Shown: positions 47,275 through 59,105 of the stretch, in pieces | How the letters are laid out: the number at the start of each line of letters is the position of its first letter | How positions within the stretch are numbered: the stretch's first letter is position 1 | Origin: Serripes groenlandicus | Lineage: Eukaryota; Mollusca; Bivalvia; Cardiida; Cardiidae | Direction of reading: 5' to 3' | DNA: 64,000 nt | Assembly (NCBI GenBank): GCA_031761405.1 | Contig: JASEVX010000011.1 | Coordinates: forward strand, 16,303,609 to 16,367,608 | Translations under genes and position numbers: made by a program | The notes under the pieces: model-generated | The model's input: only the letters and a program-made list of their open reading frames with translations | What the model was told of the DNA's origin: nothing | The model's database searches: none

Positions 47275-48090
47275 GCTAGACTTTTGTCAATAACTGGAAA
47301 CATTAATGATTACACAAAACTAGTGGTTATACAAAATCATAGTTTATTTCATTTAAAATGACAGACTTAACAAAAATCTTCATATGGTTTCATCTAACAT
47401 TTCCCCTCAAAATGTGACATTGCAATGAAAGAAGTCACTAAATTGTTCACGTCACAGAGCCAATATAGTGTACTAAAATAACAACATAATTGAATTGGTT
47501 ACACTAAGGAACCAGTACTTCTTTATTCTAGAAATAGTTTTTACTTCTAGACTATGTTAAACCAGGAATGTAGATAAGATCTCCGTCCCTGGTTAAACAT
47601 TTTAACATTGGACATCATCAAGCAAAACCGATAAATCACATTTTAAAGGGAAAAGTTGATGAGAATAGATAAACATAATGAATTTTATTAAAAAAACAAA
47701 AAAAACGTCATATGTGAACAGAAAAGTGAAAAAACAACAAGGTTATTTTGGATTATGTCTTATTTTGACTATGAAAATTGAACACAAACGTTAATTGAGA
47801 TATTTTCAACATATAAGAAAATGTCCTTGATTCTTTATATGATTTAAATAATGCTTTGCATGTGAAATGAAATAAGTTTACTGTTAAATGTTAAATATTC
47901 TTATGAAGATCCATTGGTTATCCATTTCTCCCATAGAATAAATCTGCAGCAGATGATTTTGAGAATCTAAGTATCTACGGTAAACTATGGATTATCTTTA
48001 TAAATGAAAGATTTTTTTTTAAATAGAGTTGAGAGCATTAGAAGAAAGAAGATATTGCTTGAGTAGAAAGTGTCATTATTAGATAAAAGC

Positions 48091-48320
48091 TTAACCCTTT
48101 CCCTCATTGGACAATTCTGCAGCAGATGACTTTGAACGTATTTTGTCAAAACATAGAAAATCTCCATAATTGAATGGATAACCTATGACTAAAAGTGGGA
48201 AACATTGTGGCAAAAGGAGAAATTGCATGTTTTATGTAATTTCTTCTTTTGTCACTATGTTTTCAAAAAGCCATCTGCTGAAGAGGCGTCCGAAAGCGTC
48301 TAAATGAGGGAAAGGGTTAA
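48091..48320. mobile_element. type 1 TTAA MITE, intact
   Basis: Exact TTAACCCTTTCCCTCAT / ATGAGGGAAAGGGTTAA termini over a 230-bp palindromic element. Confidence 0.9.
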
Positions 48321-48361
48321 ACAATCAAACCAATGGATCTGCATAAAACCCGTTTTTTTTA

Positions 48362-48586
48362 TAACCCTTTCCCACATATAGACACATTCTTATGCCTCTG
48401 CAGAAGACGACTTTTGAAAACATTGTGACAAAAGGAGAAATTGCTCAAAACAAGCAATTTCTCCTTTTGCCAAAAACTGTTGAACTCTTTAAAAAAAAAA
48501 AATTTCATTTACAGACATTTTTGAGTTTTGACCAAATTATTTTGAAAGTCGTCTGCTGCAAATTTTTGTATGTGGGAAAGGGTTTA
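48362..48586. mobile_element. type 2 TTAA MITE
   Basis: TAACCCTTTCCCACATATAG to TGTGGGAAAGGGTTTAA. It lies 42 bases from the type 1 copy ending at 48320. Confidence 0.85.
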
Positions 48587-48651
48587 AGAAATGAGCCATG
48601 TTAGGCAATAAAAAATCTTATGAAAGGTGGGTTCAGTGAAGTCTTCAATAA

Positions 48652-48880
48652 TTAACTCTTGCCCACATACAGCAAATCTGCAGCAGACAACTTTGAAAAC
48701 ATCTGATAAAAATATGGAAACCCTCTATAAATGAAAGAACTATTTTTGAATGAAATAAAAAACATTATGGTAAAAGGAGAAATTGGTCATTATGAGCCAT
48801 TTCTCCTTTAGCCACAACGTTTACAAAAGTCGTCTGCTGCAACATGCGTCAATATGAGTCTGTATGTGGGCAGGGGTTAA
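48652..48880. mobile_element. type 2 TTAA MITE
   Basis: TTAACTCTTGCCCACATACA to GTGGGCAGGGGTTAA with an AATTGGTCATTATGAGCCAT core. Confidence 0.85.
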
Positions 48881-49025
48881 ACAAATTTGATCTAGACGGA
48901 ATAACACACCGATCTTCCATCACATGGCTCAAATCATTAACTATTTATATGTGTATGATGTGTGACTATGCTAGAAATGAGTTGTGATAAAAAATGCAAT
49001 GTAGATTTAAGCACCAATTTTGTTT

Positions 49026-49250
49026 TTAACCCTTTCTCACACGCGGGGCATGTTTTTACGACAGCAGAGCAGACCACTTTTGAAAAAATATCATTGCACA
49101 ATCAGAACTGTCTCCTTTTGTCAATAATTTCTATTTTCCCCCCAATATTTCAACTTTTATTTTAAATATAGAAATTTACCATTATTTTAAATAATTGATA
49201 TTTTCAAAGTCGTTTGCTACATTATGTTGCTGTATGTGAGAAAGTGTTAA
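49026..49250. mobile_element. type 2 TTAA MITE, diverged
   Basis: TTAACCCTTTCTCACACGCG to TGTGAGAAAGTGTTAA. Confidence 0.75.
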
Positions 49251-49619
49251 CGTAATGATTTCATAGGGTAGTATTGTTTTGTAGACCACATTCTGGCAGT
49301 AGTTGGAAATAACAGATTTCACTCGAGAACTTTCCCGTGCTCAAGGCAAGGATTTCTTTTATACTAAAACATCTTACTTTATTTGACAGAATTTTTACAT
49401 ATTCCCCTCTTTCTGATGCCGCAGCAACCAAAAGTCTATATAAAATTAATTCTTTATTTTTTTTGGAATTGGACCATCTAAGGAACTTTTACCACACATT
49501 ATCAAAGAAGGCATTTGCAGAGTCAAAATAAATTTAATTCATGGAAAAGATTAATTTATGGTGGTGCTTTAGCCTCTCCACGAATCTTGGGAACAATATA
49601 CTGCTTAGAGCTGCACAGT

Positions 49620-49762
49620 TTAACCCTTTTCCACATACAACAAATCTGAAGCAGACGACTTCGAAAACTTATTGACAAAAATCTGTTATTTTAACTGAGA
49701 GTACAAATATTAAATTCTGCAGCAATGGCGTTAAAAAGCAGTTGTATGTGGGAAAGGGTTAA
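49620..49762. mobile_element. type 2 TTAA MITE, internally deleted
   Basis: Both TTAA ends are present (TTAACCCTTTTCCACATACA / GTGGGAAAGGGTTAA) but the element is only 143 bp and lacks the central hairpin. Confidence 0.8.
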
Positions 49763-49983
49763 CAATTCCCCTAAAGGGATCATGACGAGATTCTCTCTAT
49801 GAAAACTGTAATGAAAATGCCTTATTCTTTGTAATAAACGATTTCCCACTTATAGACGCAGATTGACATATCTGCAGCAGACATCTTTTGAAGAATATTG
49901 TGGCTAAAGAAGGAATTGCTCATGATGAGCAATTTTACCCTTTGCCACCATATTTTCAACAATCATCAATCATTATGGTTTCA

Positions 49984-50213
49984 TTAACCCTTTCCTTCAT
50001 ATAGATGCTTTCTGATGCTTCTGCAACAGACAGCCTTTTGAAAACATAGTGACAGAAGAAAAAATTGCTCAAAACAAGCAATTTCTCCTTTTGACACAAT
50101 GTTTTCCACTCTAAGTCATAGGTTATCCATTCAATTATAGAGATTTTCCATTTTTTGACAAAATATGTTCAAAGTCGTCTGCTGCAGAATTGTCGTATGA
50201 GGGAAAGAGTTAA
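49984..50213. mobile_element. type 1 TTAA MITE, reverse orientation
   Basis: It begins with the AGATGCTTTCTGATGCTTCT arm and ends TCGTATGAGGGAAAGAGTTAA, the reverse of the commoner orientation. Confidence 0.85.
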
Positions 50214-50689
50214 ATAGATTTTCCAACCTCGATGTATTCCAAGTCATTTGCTGCAAATTCATTGTATTTGGAAAAGGGTTGAAAAGACTGTTAAAAACTG
50301 CAACAAATTATCAATATTACCTATGAATTAGGATGTTAACAAAAATAATCCTTTTTAGCCTCTTATAAATTGTTTGCTAATTTTGCATCTACTAGAAATG
50401 GACACTGGGGTTTGCGACCAGCGCAGATTCTATAAGCCTCTTAGCTGATCATGTATGTCTTCACTTAGTATTTCATCCTAGTCTTTTTTCTATCAAAGAG
50501 AAAAATGCTGAAATATACCCTTAAATTATCATGGCAACTTTGAATGGGAATTTTTAGCATAGTTGATACATTTTGACTTATTTTTGTATAGAAATTGTTA
50601 TGCACATTTGCCAACATTCCATACATTAAACAGATGACTTTTACCAAAAATGTGATAAACCGAAAACTTGCCCTGAATGAGTAATATCT

Positions 50690-50877
50690 TATTTTTCTGC
50701 GTAATGTATCGACCCAGATCAAACTGCACAGTCCATGCAGGCTAATCGGGGCCGACACATTCCGTCTCAGGTTGATAGAGCTATAGAGTAATGATTCCTG
50801 AAACAGAAAATCCACAGGTTAGCCTGCGTGGCATGATTAGTTTCACAATGTTTGGTTTTCTCACAGGACGGCTCAAA
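50690..50877. mobile_element. TA-type MITE, left end lost
   Basis: The core TCTGCGTAATGTATCGACCC and the right end CACAGGACGGCTCA are present; about 60 bases of the left arm are replaced. Confidence 0.7.
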
Positions 50878-51495
50878 TGTCTTTAATTTTATATCAGATT
50901 TAAGTTAAGACAGACTTGATAGAAATATAGAGTGAATCAATCATAAAAATCTAAACCATTTACTTCAAATAAATTTTAGAAAAACATGGAAATTATTGTC
51001 AGATATACCGCAAGAAATATTTTAAGACAGTAAAAAAAATATTGTGATAAAAAGAAAAACCTGCTCAAAGTGAGCAATTTCTCCTTTTCCAACAATGTCT
51101 TCAAATGTTATCTTCTGCTGAAAAGGCATCAGAAATTGTCTGCTTCCAGTTTGGGAAACATTCAAACAAATATAATACATGTATAATATATTCTTAGAAA
51201 AACACCCTTTTCTACAATATTTACAATAAATCAGAAGAAAAATTAAGTTCTTAATTTCACACAAGCCCTTTTTTTTCTATCAATTTTAGTAACTAATATA
51301 AATTTCGAATAAAATATTCAGTTTTAACAAATGAATAGATTCATAATATTAACCAATTTGATTTAAATTACAACTCATTTAAGTAAACCAATACCGGTAT
51401 AAACTTCCGAGTTCTCATAGACTTTCACTTTACAAATTTTGTAATACAACTCCAAAAATAAATATTTCAACTTCAAAACAAAACATAGTAATCTT

Positions 51496-51686
51496 TTAAC
51501 CCTTTCCCACATACAACAATTCTGCAGCAGACGACTTTGAAACATCCTGACCAAAACATGAAAAATCTACATAAATGAGTTTAAAAAAGAAATGGATCAT
51601 TTTGAGCAATTTCTTCTCTTGTCACAATGTTTTCAAAAGTCATCTGCTGCAGATGCGTCAGAATGTGTCTACAAGTGGGAAAAGCC
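51496..51686. mobile_element. type 2 TTAA MITE, shortened
   Basis: TTAACCCTTTCCCACATACA to CAAGTGGGAAAAG; the right TTAA is lost. Confidence 0.75.
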
Positions 51687-52121
51687 AAAATAAAATAGAA
51701 AAAAAAATAGAAAACACTCGTTTTGAGCAATTTCTCCTTTCCCCAAATTGTCCTCTATGTTATCTACTGCAAAGGTGAAATACTGTTCTGTTTAGGGGAA
51801 ATGATTTAATGTTTTGGTTTAAAATCAAAGTGAGTGAGCATTTACATCAGCAGTTAAATAAGATGACATGGTGACAAAATTGGTTGCCATGTCAACATGT
51901 TTACAAAAAAAAAAAAGCACTGTTTGTGCAAAACGAAAAGGTAAAATGAAAACAACAAGTGTACAAATAAATCAGTTTTCCCTCTGAATAACTTCATCAA
52001 GGAGAAAATATAATGGAGGAAGGTTAAATCACATTTCGAGCAATTTCTCCTTCCCCAATAATATTTTAAGGTGTTTGCAAAAAACCCATCTGTATCAGAA
52101 CACAGATTAGTGTGGTAAAAT

Positions 52122-52354
52122 TTAACACTTTCCCTCATACAGACGCTTTCTGACGCCTCTGCAGCAGACGGCTTTTTGAAAACATAGTGACAAAAGAAGA
52201 AATTGCTCAAAACGAGCAATTTTCTCCTTTTACCACAATGTTTTCCACTTTTAGTCATAGATTATCAATTGAATTAAAAAGATTTTTTTTTTTTTTGACA
52301 AAATATGTTCAATGGCATCTGCTGCAGAATTGTCGTATGAGGGAAAGGGTTTAA
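52122..52354. mobile_element. type 1 TTAA MITE, reverse orientation
   Basis: TTAACACTTTCCCTCATACA to GTATGAGGGAAAGGGTTTAA; a run of T residues is expanded near 52282. Confidence 0.85.
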
Positions 52355-52496
52355 GGTCTACCCCGAAAATAATAGATATAATAGATGGGATAATTACTCA
52401 TTCCTGCAGATTGATTGTAAGTGGGAAGGGATTATTGAAACACAAATATATTACAAATTCAAGTTAAACTGAATTCCATTACCCTTTTCTAAATAT

Positions 52497-52721
52497 TATC
52501 CCTTTCCCTCATACGACAATTCTGCGGCAGACGACCTTGAACATAGATTGTAAAAAAATAGAAAATCTCTATAATTAAATGGATAACCTATGACTAAAAA
52601 CATTTCGGCAAAAAGAGAAAATTGCTCGTTTTGAGCAATTTTTTCTTTTGTCACTTTGTTTTCAAAAAGCCATCTGCTACAAAGTCGTCAGAAAGAGTCT
52701 ATATAAGGAAAAAGGGTTAAT
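52497..52721. mobile_element. type 1 TTAA MITE
   Basis: CCCTTTCCCTCATACGACAA to AGGAAAAAGGGTTAA. The left TTAA is mutated to TTAT. Confidence 0.85.
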
Positions 52722-53223
52722 TCTTCAACGGGTATAATGTATCCCGTTTTCTCATACCAAACAGTTTAGACACTTTGTGTAGCAGACCACCTTTGATAAA
52801 GCAATTTCTCCCTTTTAATGTTTATGTTTCAGAGAAGTGATAGCTCGTGTTTTTTTTAATGAAATACTATAATGACGATGCATGGATGAATAACCAGAAC
52901 ACATTGTTTACAACTCATTTACACAATCAGTCAGTTTATGATTTGCATATAACTTATTTTACTGAACACATTCATTATTTTGTCAGATTTTTTTTATAAA
53001 ACATATTTTAAAACCATCTTCACCCTCTTTATCTTGGTGAAGCGCTAATAGACTGAACACATAAGTTTAAGGCATATTTAAATAATCACTGTTAATTAAG
53101 AACTCTGCTTTCCCCGCAACACATGCGACATGACGTGCTGGACTAATAAATATCGTAGCAATGAGGCGGCACCTTCCATGTGCACATCTGATTGAAATGA
53201 CAACTGTTACACTGTTTTGCTTG

Positions 53224-53433
53224 TTTAACGCTTTCTTACGTCTCTGCAGCAGACAGCTTTTTAAAACATTGAGGCAATTGGAGAAATTGCTCATGATGAG
53301 CAATTTCCTATTTGGCCACAATGCTTTCAACTTTATCCAATAATAATACTTTCATTTCATGATTTTACATATTTTTTCCCAGATGTTTTCAAAGTCGTCT
53401 GCTGCAGATTTGCTGTATGTGGGAAAGCGTTAA
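53224..53433. mobile_element. type 2 TTAA MITE
   Basis: TTAACGCTTTCTTACGTCTC to TGTGGGAAAGCGTTAA with compensating changes in both arms (ACGC / GCGT). Confidence 0.85.
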
Positions 53434-54246
53434 CTATTTCAATGGACATATTAAGGAACACAAGACGAATTGTCTGCCAATAACCAATCAAGACAAAGCA
53501 TGATGGACAAACAGACACAAACAAAAGTGAGTTAAGAATTCTAATCAGTTAAAAGATTAACCATTTTAAAGGTGCTGAACTGCAGATGGAAACGTTGAAA
53601 TTTCTGCAAATATTGCTAATAATGACAACAAAGTAAGTAATAAGTAGTTCAAAACTATTTTGGCAGTAAATGTTGAAAAACTGTCAGTTGAAAGTCATGA
53701 AAATGTATTTCATCACTGAATTTATGATTCTAATATTTCGAGTCAATTTTTGACTATACTATCTATTAACTGGAGTTCGGCACCTCTAAGTGGTAAAACT
53801 ATAACTCAATTTATCAAAAGTATTGCCACTCCAAAACAATCTCACAATATTGTTCCACTAAATGAAGTCAAACCTAAGTCACCTTCAGGCATCAAGAATG
53901 TTCCAAGGAGCACATGTGTCTCCAATAAGCCATAAAGTAAAACTGGGAAGGACAGACAAAGATGACCAATGGAGCAATTTCTCCATTTGCAACAATGTTT
54001 TCAACTTTTTACCCCCTTTAATAATACCTTCATTTCTAGAGACCTTAAGATTTTGAGAAACTACAAATAATCGACTTATTATGACAATGAAGAGAACCAT
54101 TCCTTTTTATCTCCGTAAAATAAAACATAAGACAAAAAAACAGATAATCTTTCCAAAATTGCACTATACATAGTCAGGTCAAACATGACTGCACCTGAAT
54201 TCCACTGCACCCTGGATTATCTCCCCTACATACAGTCCACACCGTG

Positions 54247-54461
54247 TTAACCCTTTCCCTCATATAGACGCTTTCTGACGGCTTTTTGAAAACATAGTGA
54301 CAAAAGAAGAAATTGCACAAAACGTGCAATTTCTCCTTTTGCCACAATGTTTTCCACTTTTTGTCATAGGTTATCCATTCAACTATGGAGATTTTCTATG
54401 TTTAGACAAAATGTGTTCAAAGTCGTCTGCTGCAGAATTGTCGTATGAGGGAAAGGGTTAA
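54247..54461. mobile_element. type 1 TTAA MITE with short arm deletion
   Basis: Both TTAA ends are exact. About 15 bases, including the CTCTGCAGCAGA segment, are missing from the left arm (TTTCTGACGGCTTTTTGAAA). Confidence 0.85.
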
Positions 54462-54557
54462 AAACCAACCTTCATAGCTTTACAATGTTATGATATCATA
54501 TAGCAAAAAACATGCTTGTATTGTGCTATTTAACCCAACCCAACAAGCCTACAGACG

Positions 54558-54768
54558 GCTTGGCGTGAAACGGTTGAAACTAAAATTTGTATTTTTTTAC
54601 CAAGTTTAATCAGCTTGCCATGAAGTCTTTATAAGCATTAAATCATTTTTCTTGGTAAACAATGAAAATTTAGGTGCCAATGCTCGTTCCGTTGTTTACA
54701 AAGGGGTCAAAATTGCCACTAAACCAGGGTTTTCAAAATAGGTTTTTAGTTTCACGCCAAGCCCTCGA
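54558..54768. mobile_element. short palindromic element of unknown family
   Basis: GGCTTGGCGTGAAAC and GTTTCACGCCAAGCC are inverted termini about 210 bp apart. The interior is AT-rich and not related to the other MITEs. Confidence 0.55.
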
Positions 54769-55430
54769 GACACAATTAAGCAAATTTGTAGTAGATGCCT
54801 TTTGGAAACATTAAGGTGAAGGGAAAAAATGCTAATATCATGAGCACTTTCACCATTTGCCAGACTGTTTCAATTCTTTTCAATAGTTATAACTTGATTG
54901 ATAAAGAGATTTTTCATATTCTTGCATTTTATTTTAAAAAGTCTTCTGGCGAATTTTCTTGTATGTGGGGAAGGTTAAACAAATCTTTAGCAGACGACTT
55001 TGTAAACTTCTGAAGGAGGATTTCCTTGCTGTGTGAACCATATCAAATTACCTAACTTGAGTCCATCTTCAAAAACCATTCTTAGGTCCAAGTACACAAC
55101 CTTAATGTGTGAATTTTTCAAATGTTCTGATTTAATTCGTTTAACCAAACATTTATGGATTTGCCAATTAGAATATCCTTATTCTAAATGTTAAAAGTAA
55201 CAACTATGATTGGTTAATTCATACGGTTTAGCAAATTGGTATTCATGCTACTTTGACGTAGGAATATATATCAGATTGAAATAAAACAAAGCTTAAGAAA
55301 GGGTTTTCGAAAATAGACCAAATCGTGTTAGGAATTTTTCAACAAGGGGAAATCATCCATAATATATAATAATTATCGTAATTGTTCATTCACACATAAA
55401 AATTACAAAAACGTATTTACATATTTCTAC

Positions 55431-55700
55431 TTATGAATTATCTACCAGTTTGGGAATTTTAGCTTTCTCTTCACACAAGGATATCGTGTGTTTAAATGTA
55501 TACCGCGTAACCTCGTAGAATCCGGGGTTAAATGAGCTGTTCTGTGAGGCTAAACTTATCGTTGAAGTGCTGGAGGAACTTTTCTGGGTGTCGGACTGGG
55601 AGTCCAAGCTGACAGTTAAAAGTCCATCTGTCTTATATTCAACGAGGGACTTCCATATCTTGTTTCTATGAGCATGGCCAATTTTCATCTTCTGGAGGTC
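55431..55700 (-). CDS. TP63: p63/p73-like terminal exon: SAM second half and tail
   Basis: DLQKMKIGHAHRNKIWKSL completes the SAM domain. A Ser/Thr-rich segment follows (QKSSSSTSTISLASQNSS), then NPGFYEVTRYTFKHTISL and a basic end before TAA. The acceptor is TTTCTTACCAG. No canonical AATAAA was noticed in the first few hundred bases downstream. Confidence 0.9.
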   Translation of the reverse strand, partial: DLQKMKIGHAHRNKIWKSLVEYKTDGLLTVSLDSQSDTQKSSSSTSTISLASQNSSFNPGFYEVTRYTFKHTISLCEEKAKIPKLVDNS

Positions 55701-58147
55701 CTGGTAAGAAACAAAGTCATTTTTTATTAAAAATTCAAAAACAAACTCGAGATATCTTTGGCATGTATTATTACAGCTAAATATCTCAAAAATTTATTTT
55801 TATCCAGTGATAACTTTCATCACTAACCCTTTCCCACATACAAAGGCTTTCTGAACTCTCTGCATCAAGTCAACTTTTGGAAAACATTGTGGCAAAATAA
55901 TGAGCAATTTCTCCTTTTGCCATAATGTTTTCATCAACTCTTTAAGAATTGAGAGATTTTCCAGTATTTCAAATGTTATCTGTGACTTTTTATTCATCCA
56001 TGATATGTAGACAAAGGACAATGTAAATAAAACAACAGTTGTAATGTAGAAAGAATATGGGTAAAGTAATGATGCGCATTTTTAAGCTCTGACAAAAAAA
56101 ATCCACTGTGATCGAGTGGTTAGCATCAAGGATTTTTTAACCAGACGTCTTTCCTAGCCGTATACTGGTTTGTGTACCTAGGGATCGTGAATAAGTGAAC
56201 TGTCCCCTTGATATAACTTGAAAAAACTGTTGAAAACAGCATAAAACACCAATAAAATAAACAAACTCTTACTCACCTCTAATGTGAAATCTTCAAGCTG
56301 CAACATGCTGAACAGATTGAGCTCAGTGAATGAGTCTATGTAGGCACCATAACCCAGCATACTCAACCACCTGTAAAAAGATAATAGGCAGAGATTTAGC
56401 TAAGGTACGTATTGAGTGTGCTAAAATGCATATCACGCTCTTAATTAACCCATTCCCACTTTCAGATGCATTTTGACACATATGCAGCAGACAACTTCCG
56501 AAAACATAGTGGCCCAAGGAGCGATTTCTCCTTTTGCAGCAGTGTTTTCAACACTTTTCAATAAGTGTACTTGAAAGAATTGTCCCAGTGAGATGACTAC
56601 TTTAAACGCCTTAATTAGAAATAAGAGACTTTGTGGAGGGGACACAAGCTTACTCAATCTCATCTAGGACTTTGTTGATCATCTATTGAGACTCTCCATG
56701 TTACAAGATTTCTTTTGATTTGCCTCCTACCACATGAGAACAGTCTTTCAGTGACCTGGCTACAAAACTATAGAAGTTTAATACATGCTCAGAATTTGTG
56801 CTCAAGTATTTGATTGGTCAGAAACAAACTCATTCACCAAATTGACCAATCAGAAGACTTATTTGGAGCATGGAGTTCATTTCTGAGCACAGAGTTTTAT
56901 AGTTTAGGGAGGAATCCGCTGTGGTCGAGTGGTTAGCGTCGGGGATTTCGAAACCGGGTGTCCCGGGTTCGATCCCCAGTCGCGGCACTACGGTCATGGT
57001 GGAGTGCCCTTGGGCAAGGCACATTTTCTAGCCTAGTACCGGTTTGTTTACCCAGGGAACATGAATAATTAAATTTAATTGCGCGCTAAATGACCTTAGC
57101 TGTCGATGCGCCATAAAACAATATACATTCGTTCATTCATTTATAGTTTAGGACCCAAACCTTTAGGTTTTGAGAGCAAACAGGGAAGACCTTGAATGCG
57201 CAAATATGCAAACTGATCACAAACTTGTCACGTAATCCAGAAGGTACCCTTTTCCAATTCCATTTTCCCTCCCAAATTAATTGTTATCTTTTTAATGCTT
57301 TCCTACATATTGATGCTTTCTGACGTCTCTGCAGCAGAGGACTTTTGAAACCTTTGTGGCAAAAGGATAAATTTCTCATAATGAGCAATTTTCCCTTTTG
57401 CCACAATTTTTTCAACTCTATTCAATGATTGTTCTTTCATTTATAGTTTCAATCCTTTTGACTACATGTTTTCAAAGTCATAAGTTACAGAACAGTTTTA
57501 CAAGAAAAAGAGGCTAACCCGTTTCCTGCTACTGACTACTTTCGACGCCTTTGCAGAAGACAACTAAAAATTGCAATTTCTCCTTTTCTTTTCCAGAAAG
57601 TTTTCCAAAAGACGTGTGCTGTAAAGGCATCAGAATGCATCTATATGAGGGAAAGGATTAAAGTAAAAAATTATCCTTTAAACCCTTTCCCAGTTGTAGC
57701 ACATCTGCAGCAGACACCTTTTGAAAACATTGTGGCCAAAGAAGAAATTGCTCAAAACAAGCAATTTCTCCTTTTGCCAGTGTTTTCATCTCTCATTTAT
57801 TGAAATTTTTCATTTAAGTTTTGAAAGTCATCTGCTGCAGAATTGTTGTATGTGGGAAAGGATTAAGATGATTGGTGTAGACTTACGTTGATATGGAGTT
57901 ATCCAAGGTGATGTCCCCGTTATCAGAAATGGTCTCCTCCTTTATCACCTGTGGGATTGAGTTACTGCTCAATGCTTCTCCATTTTCTGAACTCGACACA
58001 TGCATGGCTTCTGTTGTGAACGGTAGTGAGGACATAGGTCTGAGGGGCTGATGTTCCATTTGTGAGGTGGTTGCTTGTACAATTGATGTTGCCGTCGATG
58101 TTGAGGGGTTATTTGGTATTGCGACAACGCGGGCAGCATTGGATGGC
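55431..58147 (-). CDS. TP63: p53-family (p63/p73-type) protein, C-terminal three exons, partial
   Basis: Proteins of this family are nuclear transcription factors controlling stress response, apoptosis and germline or epithelial programmes. Only the C-terminus is here: about 87 residues of Ser/Thr-rich linker, a SAM domain split over two exons, and a 60-residue tail. The SAM shows LGYGAYIDSF, DFTLEDLQKMKIG and HRNKIWKSL, matching the p63/p73 SAM pattern (LG..YI..F, EDL..(L/M)KI, R..IW..L). The tail contains FYEVTRYTFKHTISL, which resembles the vertebrate p63/p73 inhibitory-tail motif RFTLRQTIS. IKEE in the linker fits a SUMO-attachment motif. Introns are GT-AG with matching phases. Tetramerisation and DNA-binding exons were not found up to 64000, so the gene must continue to the right. 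Another SAM protein is possible but unlikely given the tail motif. Confidence 0.85.
56095..56262 (+). mobile_element. tRNA-derived SINE, family C, shortened
   Basis: GTGATCGAGTGGTTAGCATC is followed by TTTCCTAGCCGTATACTGGT, a deleted relative of 56913-57137. Its tail reaches to within about 15 bases of the SAM-exon donor. Confidence 0.75.
56277..56370 (-). CDS. TP63: p63/p73-like exon: SAM domain, first half
   Basis: The exon encodes WLSMLGYGAYIDSF, then LFSMLQLEDFTLE, that is SAM helices 1 to 3. It is bounded by CTTTTTACAG and GTGAGT and ends in phase 0. A SINE tail lies just inside the following intron. Confidence 0.9.
56913..57137 (+). mobile_element. tRNA-derived SINE, family C
   Basis: The head GCTGTGGTCGAGTGGTTAGC and GTCCCGGGTTCGATCCCC can fold as a tRNA, and its acceptor arm pairs with TCGCGGC. 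The body contains GTGCCCTTGGGCAAGGCACA and GTACCGGTTTGTTTACCCAG. Confidence 0.8.
57294..57482. mobile_element. type 2 TTAA MITE, decayed
   Basis: TTTCCTACATATTGATGCTT and the AATGAGCAATTTTCCCTTTT core are present; the right end is lost. It lies between p63/p73 exons. Confidence 0.65.
57678..57866. mobile_element. type 2 TTAA MITE beside a p63/p73 donor
   Basis: TTAAACCCTTTCCCAGTTGT to TGTGGGAAAGGATTAA. Its end is 20 bases inside the intron that follows the linker exon. Confidence 0.85.
57887..58147 (-). CDS. TP63: p63/p73-like exon: Ser/Thr-rich linker
   Basis: The frame runs PSNAARVVAIPNNPSTSTAT, then a Gln/Met/Ser-rich stretch, then IPQVIKEETISDNGDITLDN. It starts with one base completing a codon from an upstream exon and ends in phase 2 before GTAAGT; AC plus G restores Thr at the next junction. 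A longer open frame exists in another phase but breaks continuity with the SAM exon. A TTAA MITE starts 20 bases into the following intron. Confidence 0.8.
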
Positions 58148-58223
58148 CTGTGTAATTAGAAACAAGAATTTTAATGCAAACTTGGCTAGAAGTTTTCAAC
58201 TTCTTTAATTATTATCCTTTCAT

Positions 58224-58455
58224 TTAACCCCTTCCCTCATTCGACAATTCTGCAGCAGACGACTTTGAATGTATTTTGTCAAAACATAGAAAATCTCCAT
58301 AATTGAACGGATAACCTATGACTGAAAGTAGAAAACATCGTGGCAAAAGGAGAAATTGCTCGTTTTGAGCAATTTCTTCTTTTATCAGGAAGTTTTCAAA
58401 ATGCCGTCTGCTGCAGAGGCGTCAAAAAGCGTCTATATGAGGGAAAGGGTTAAAG
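58224..58455. mobile_element. type 1 TTAA MITE
   Basis: TTAACCCCTTCCCTCATTCG to TATGAGGGAAAGGGTTAA. It lies 77 bases upstream of the acceptor of the p63/p73 linker exon. Confidence 0.88.
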
Positions 58456-59105
58456 GGATGTCCCAAATGTTTTCAGGTGTGTTTTCGAAGATGTCTGTTG
58501 CAGATTTGTGGTATGTGGGAAAGGGTTAATAATAACATTTATATTTAAAGAGATTTGCCATGTTATCAATGTTGTCTGCAGTAGAGATTGCTTATTCGTA
58601 AAAAGGAATTAACCCTTTCCCACATACAATTGCTTTCTGACATTTTAAAACATCGAGACAAAAGGAGAACTGTTGTCACTATGTTTTCAACTCTGTTAAA
58701 ATAATTATATTTTCAGTTTAAGAGATTTTTGATCTGCTGCAGATTTGTTGTATGTGGGAGATGGTTAAACCAATCTTTAAAAGATGATAATTTAAAAAAC
58801 TCAGGATAACTTGGATGTTGAAAGTCCTTCAATCCAAAATCTGTTGCAATTAACTATTTTGACAACGTTGAGTTTCATCACATAAAGATTGTCTCCTCTA
58901 AATATAACAAATAAGTTCTAAACATGGTCAATACCAAGTTGAAAGAAGCAAAATGTGCAGACAGAGGTGAGGTTGTATAGGCAATCTGATCTTAATACAC
59001 TCCCGCGTTCAAGTCATTGCAAATTTAACCCTTTCTCTCATGAAGAAGAATCTGCAGCAGATGCCTTTTGCAATATTGTGACAAAAAAATACTGCTCATT
59101 ATGCT

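Noticed and set aside
52090..52258. Recurring frames like KKLLVLSNFFFCHYVFKK in many TTAA MITEs
   Set aside because: The same frame recurs because the elements are related and AT-rich. Copies carry stops and shifts, and there is no sign of protein-level constraint.
56916..56986. Possible functional tRNA gene with good arms
   Set aside because: The sequence continues directly into a SINE body with a shortened relative nearby. It is a tRNA-derived retroelement head, although the fold is rather intact.
57969..58199. A 76-codon minus-strand frame overlapping the p63/p73 linker exon
   Set aside because: It is out of phase with the SAM exon. The alternative frame joins with matching phase and typical linker composition.
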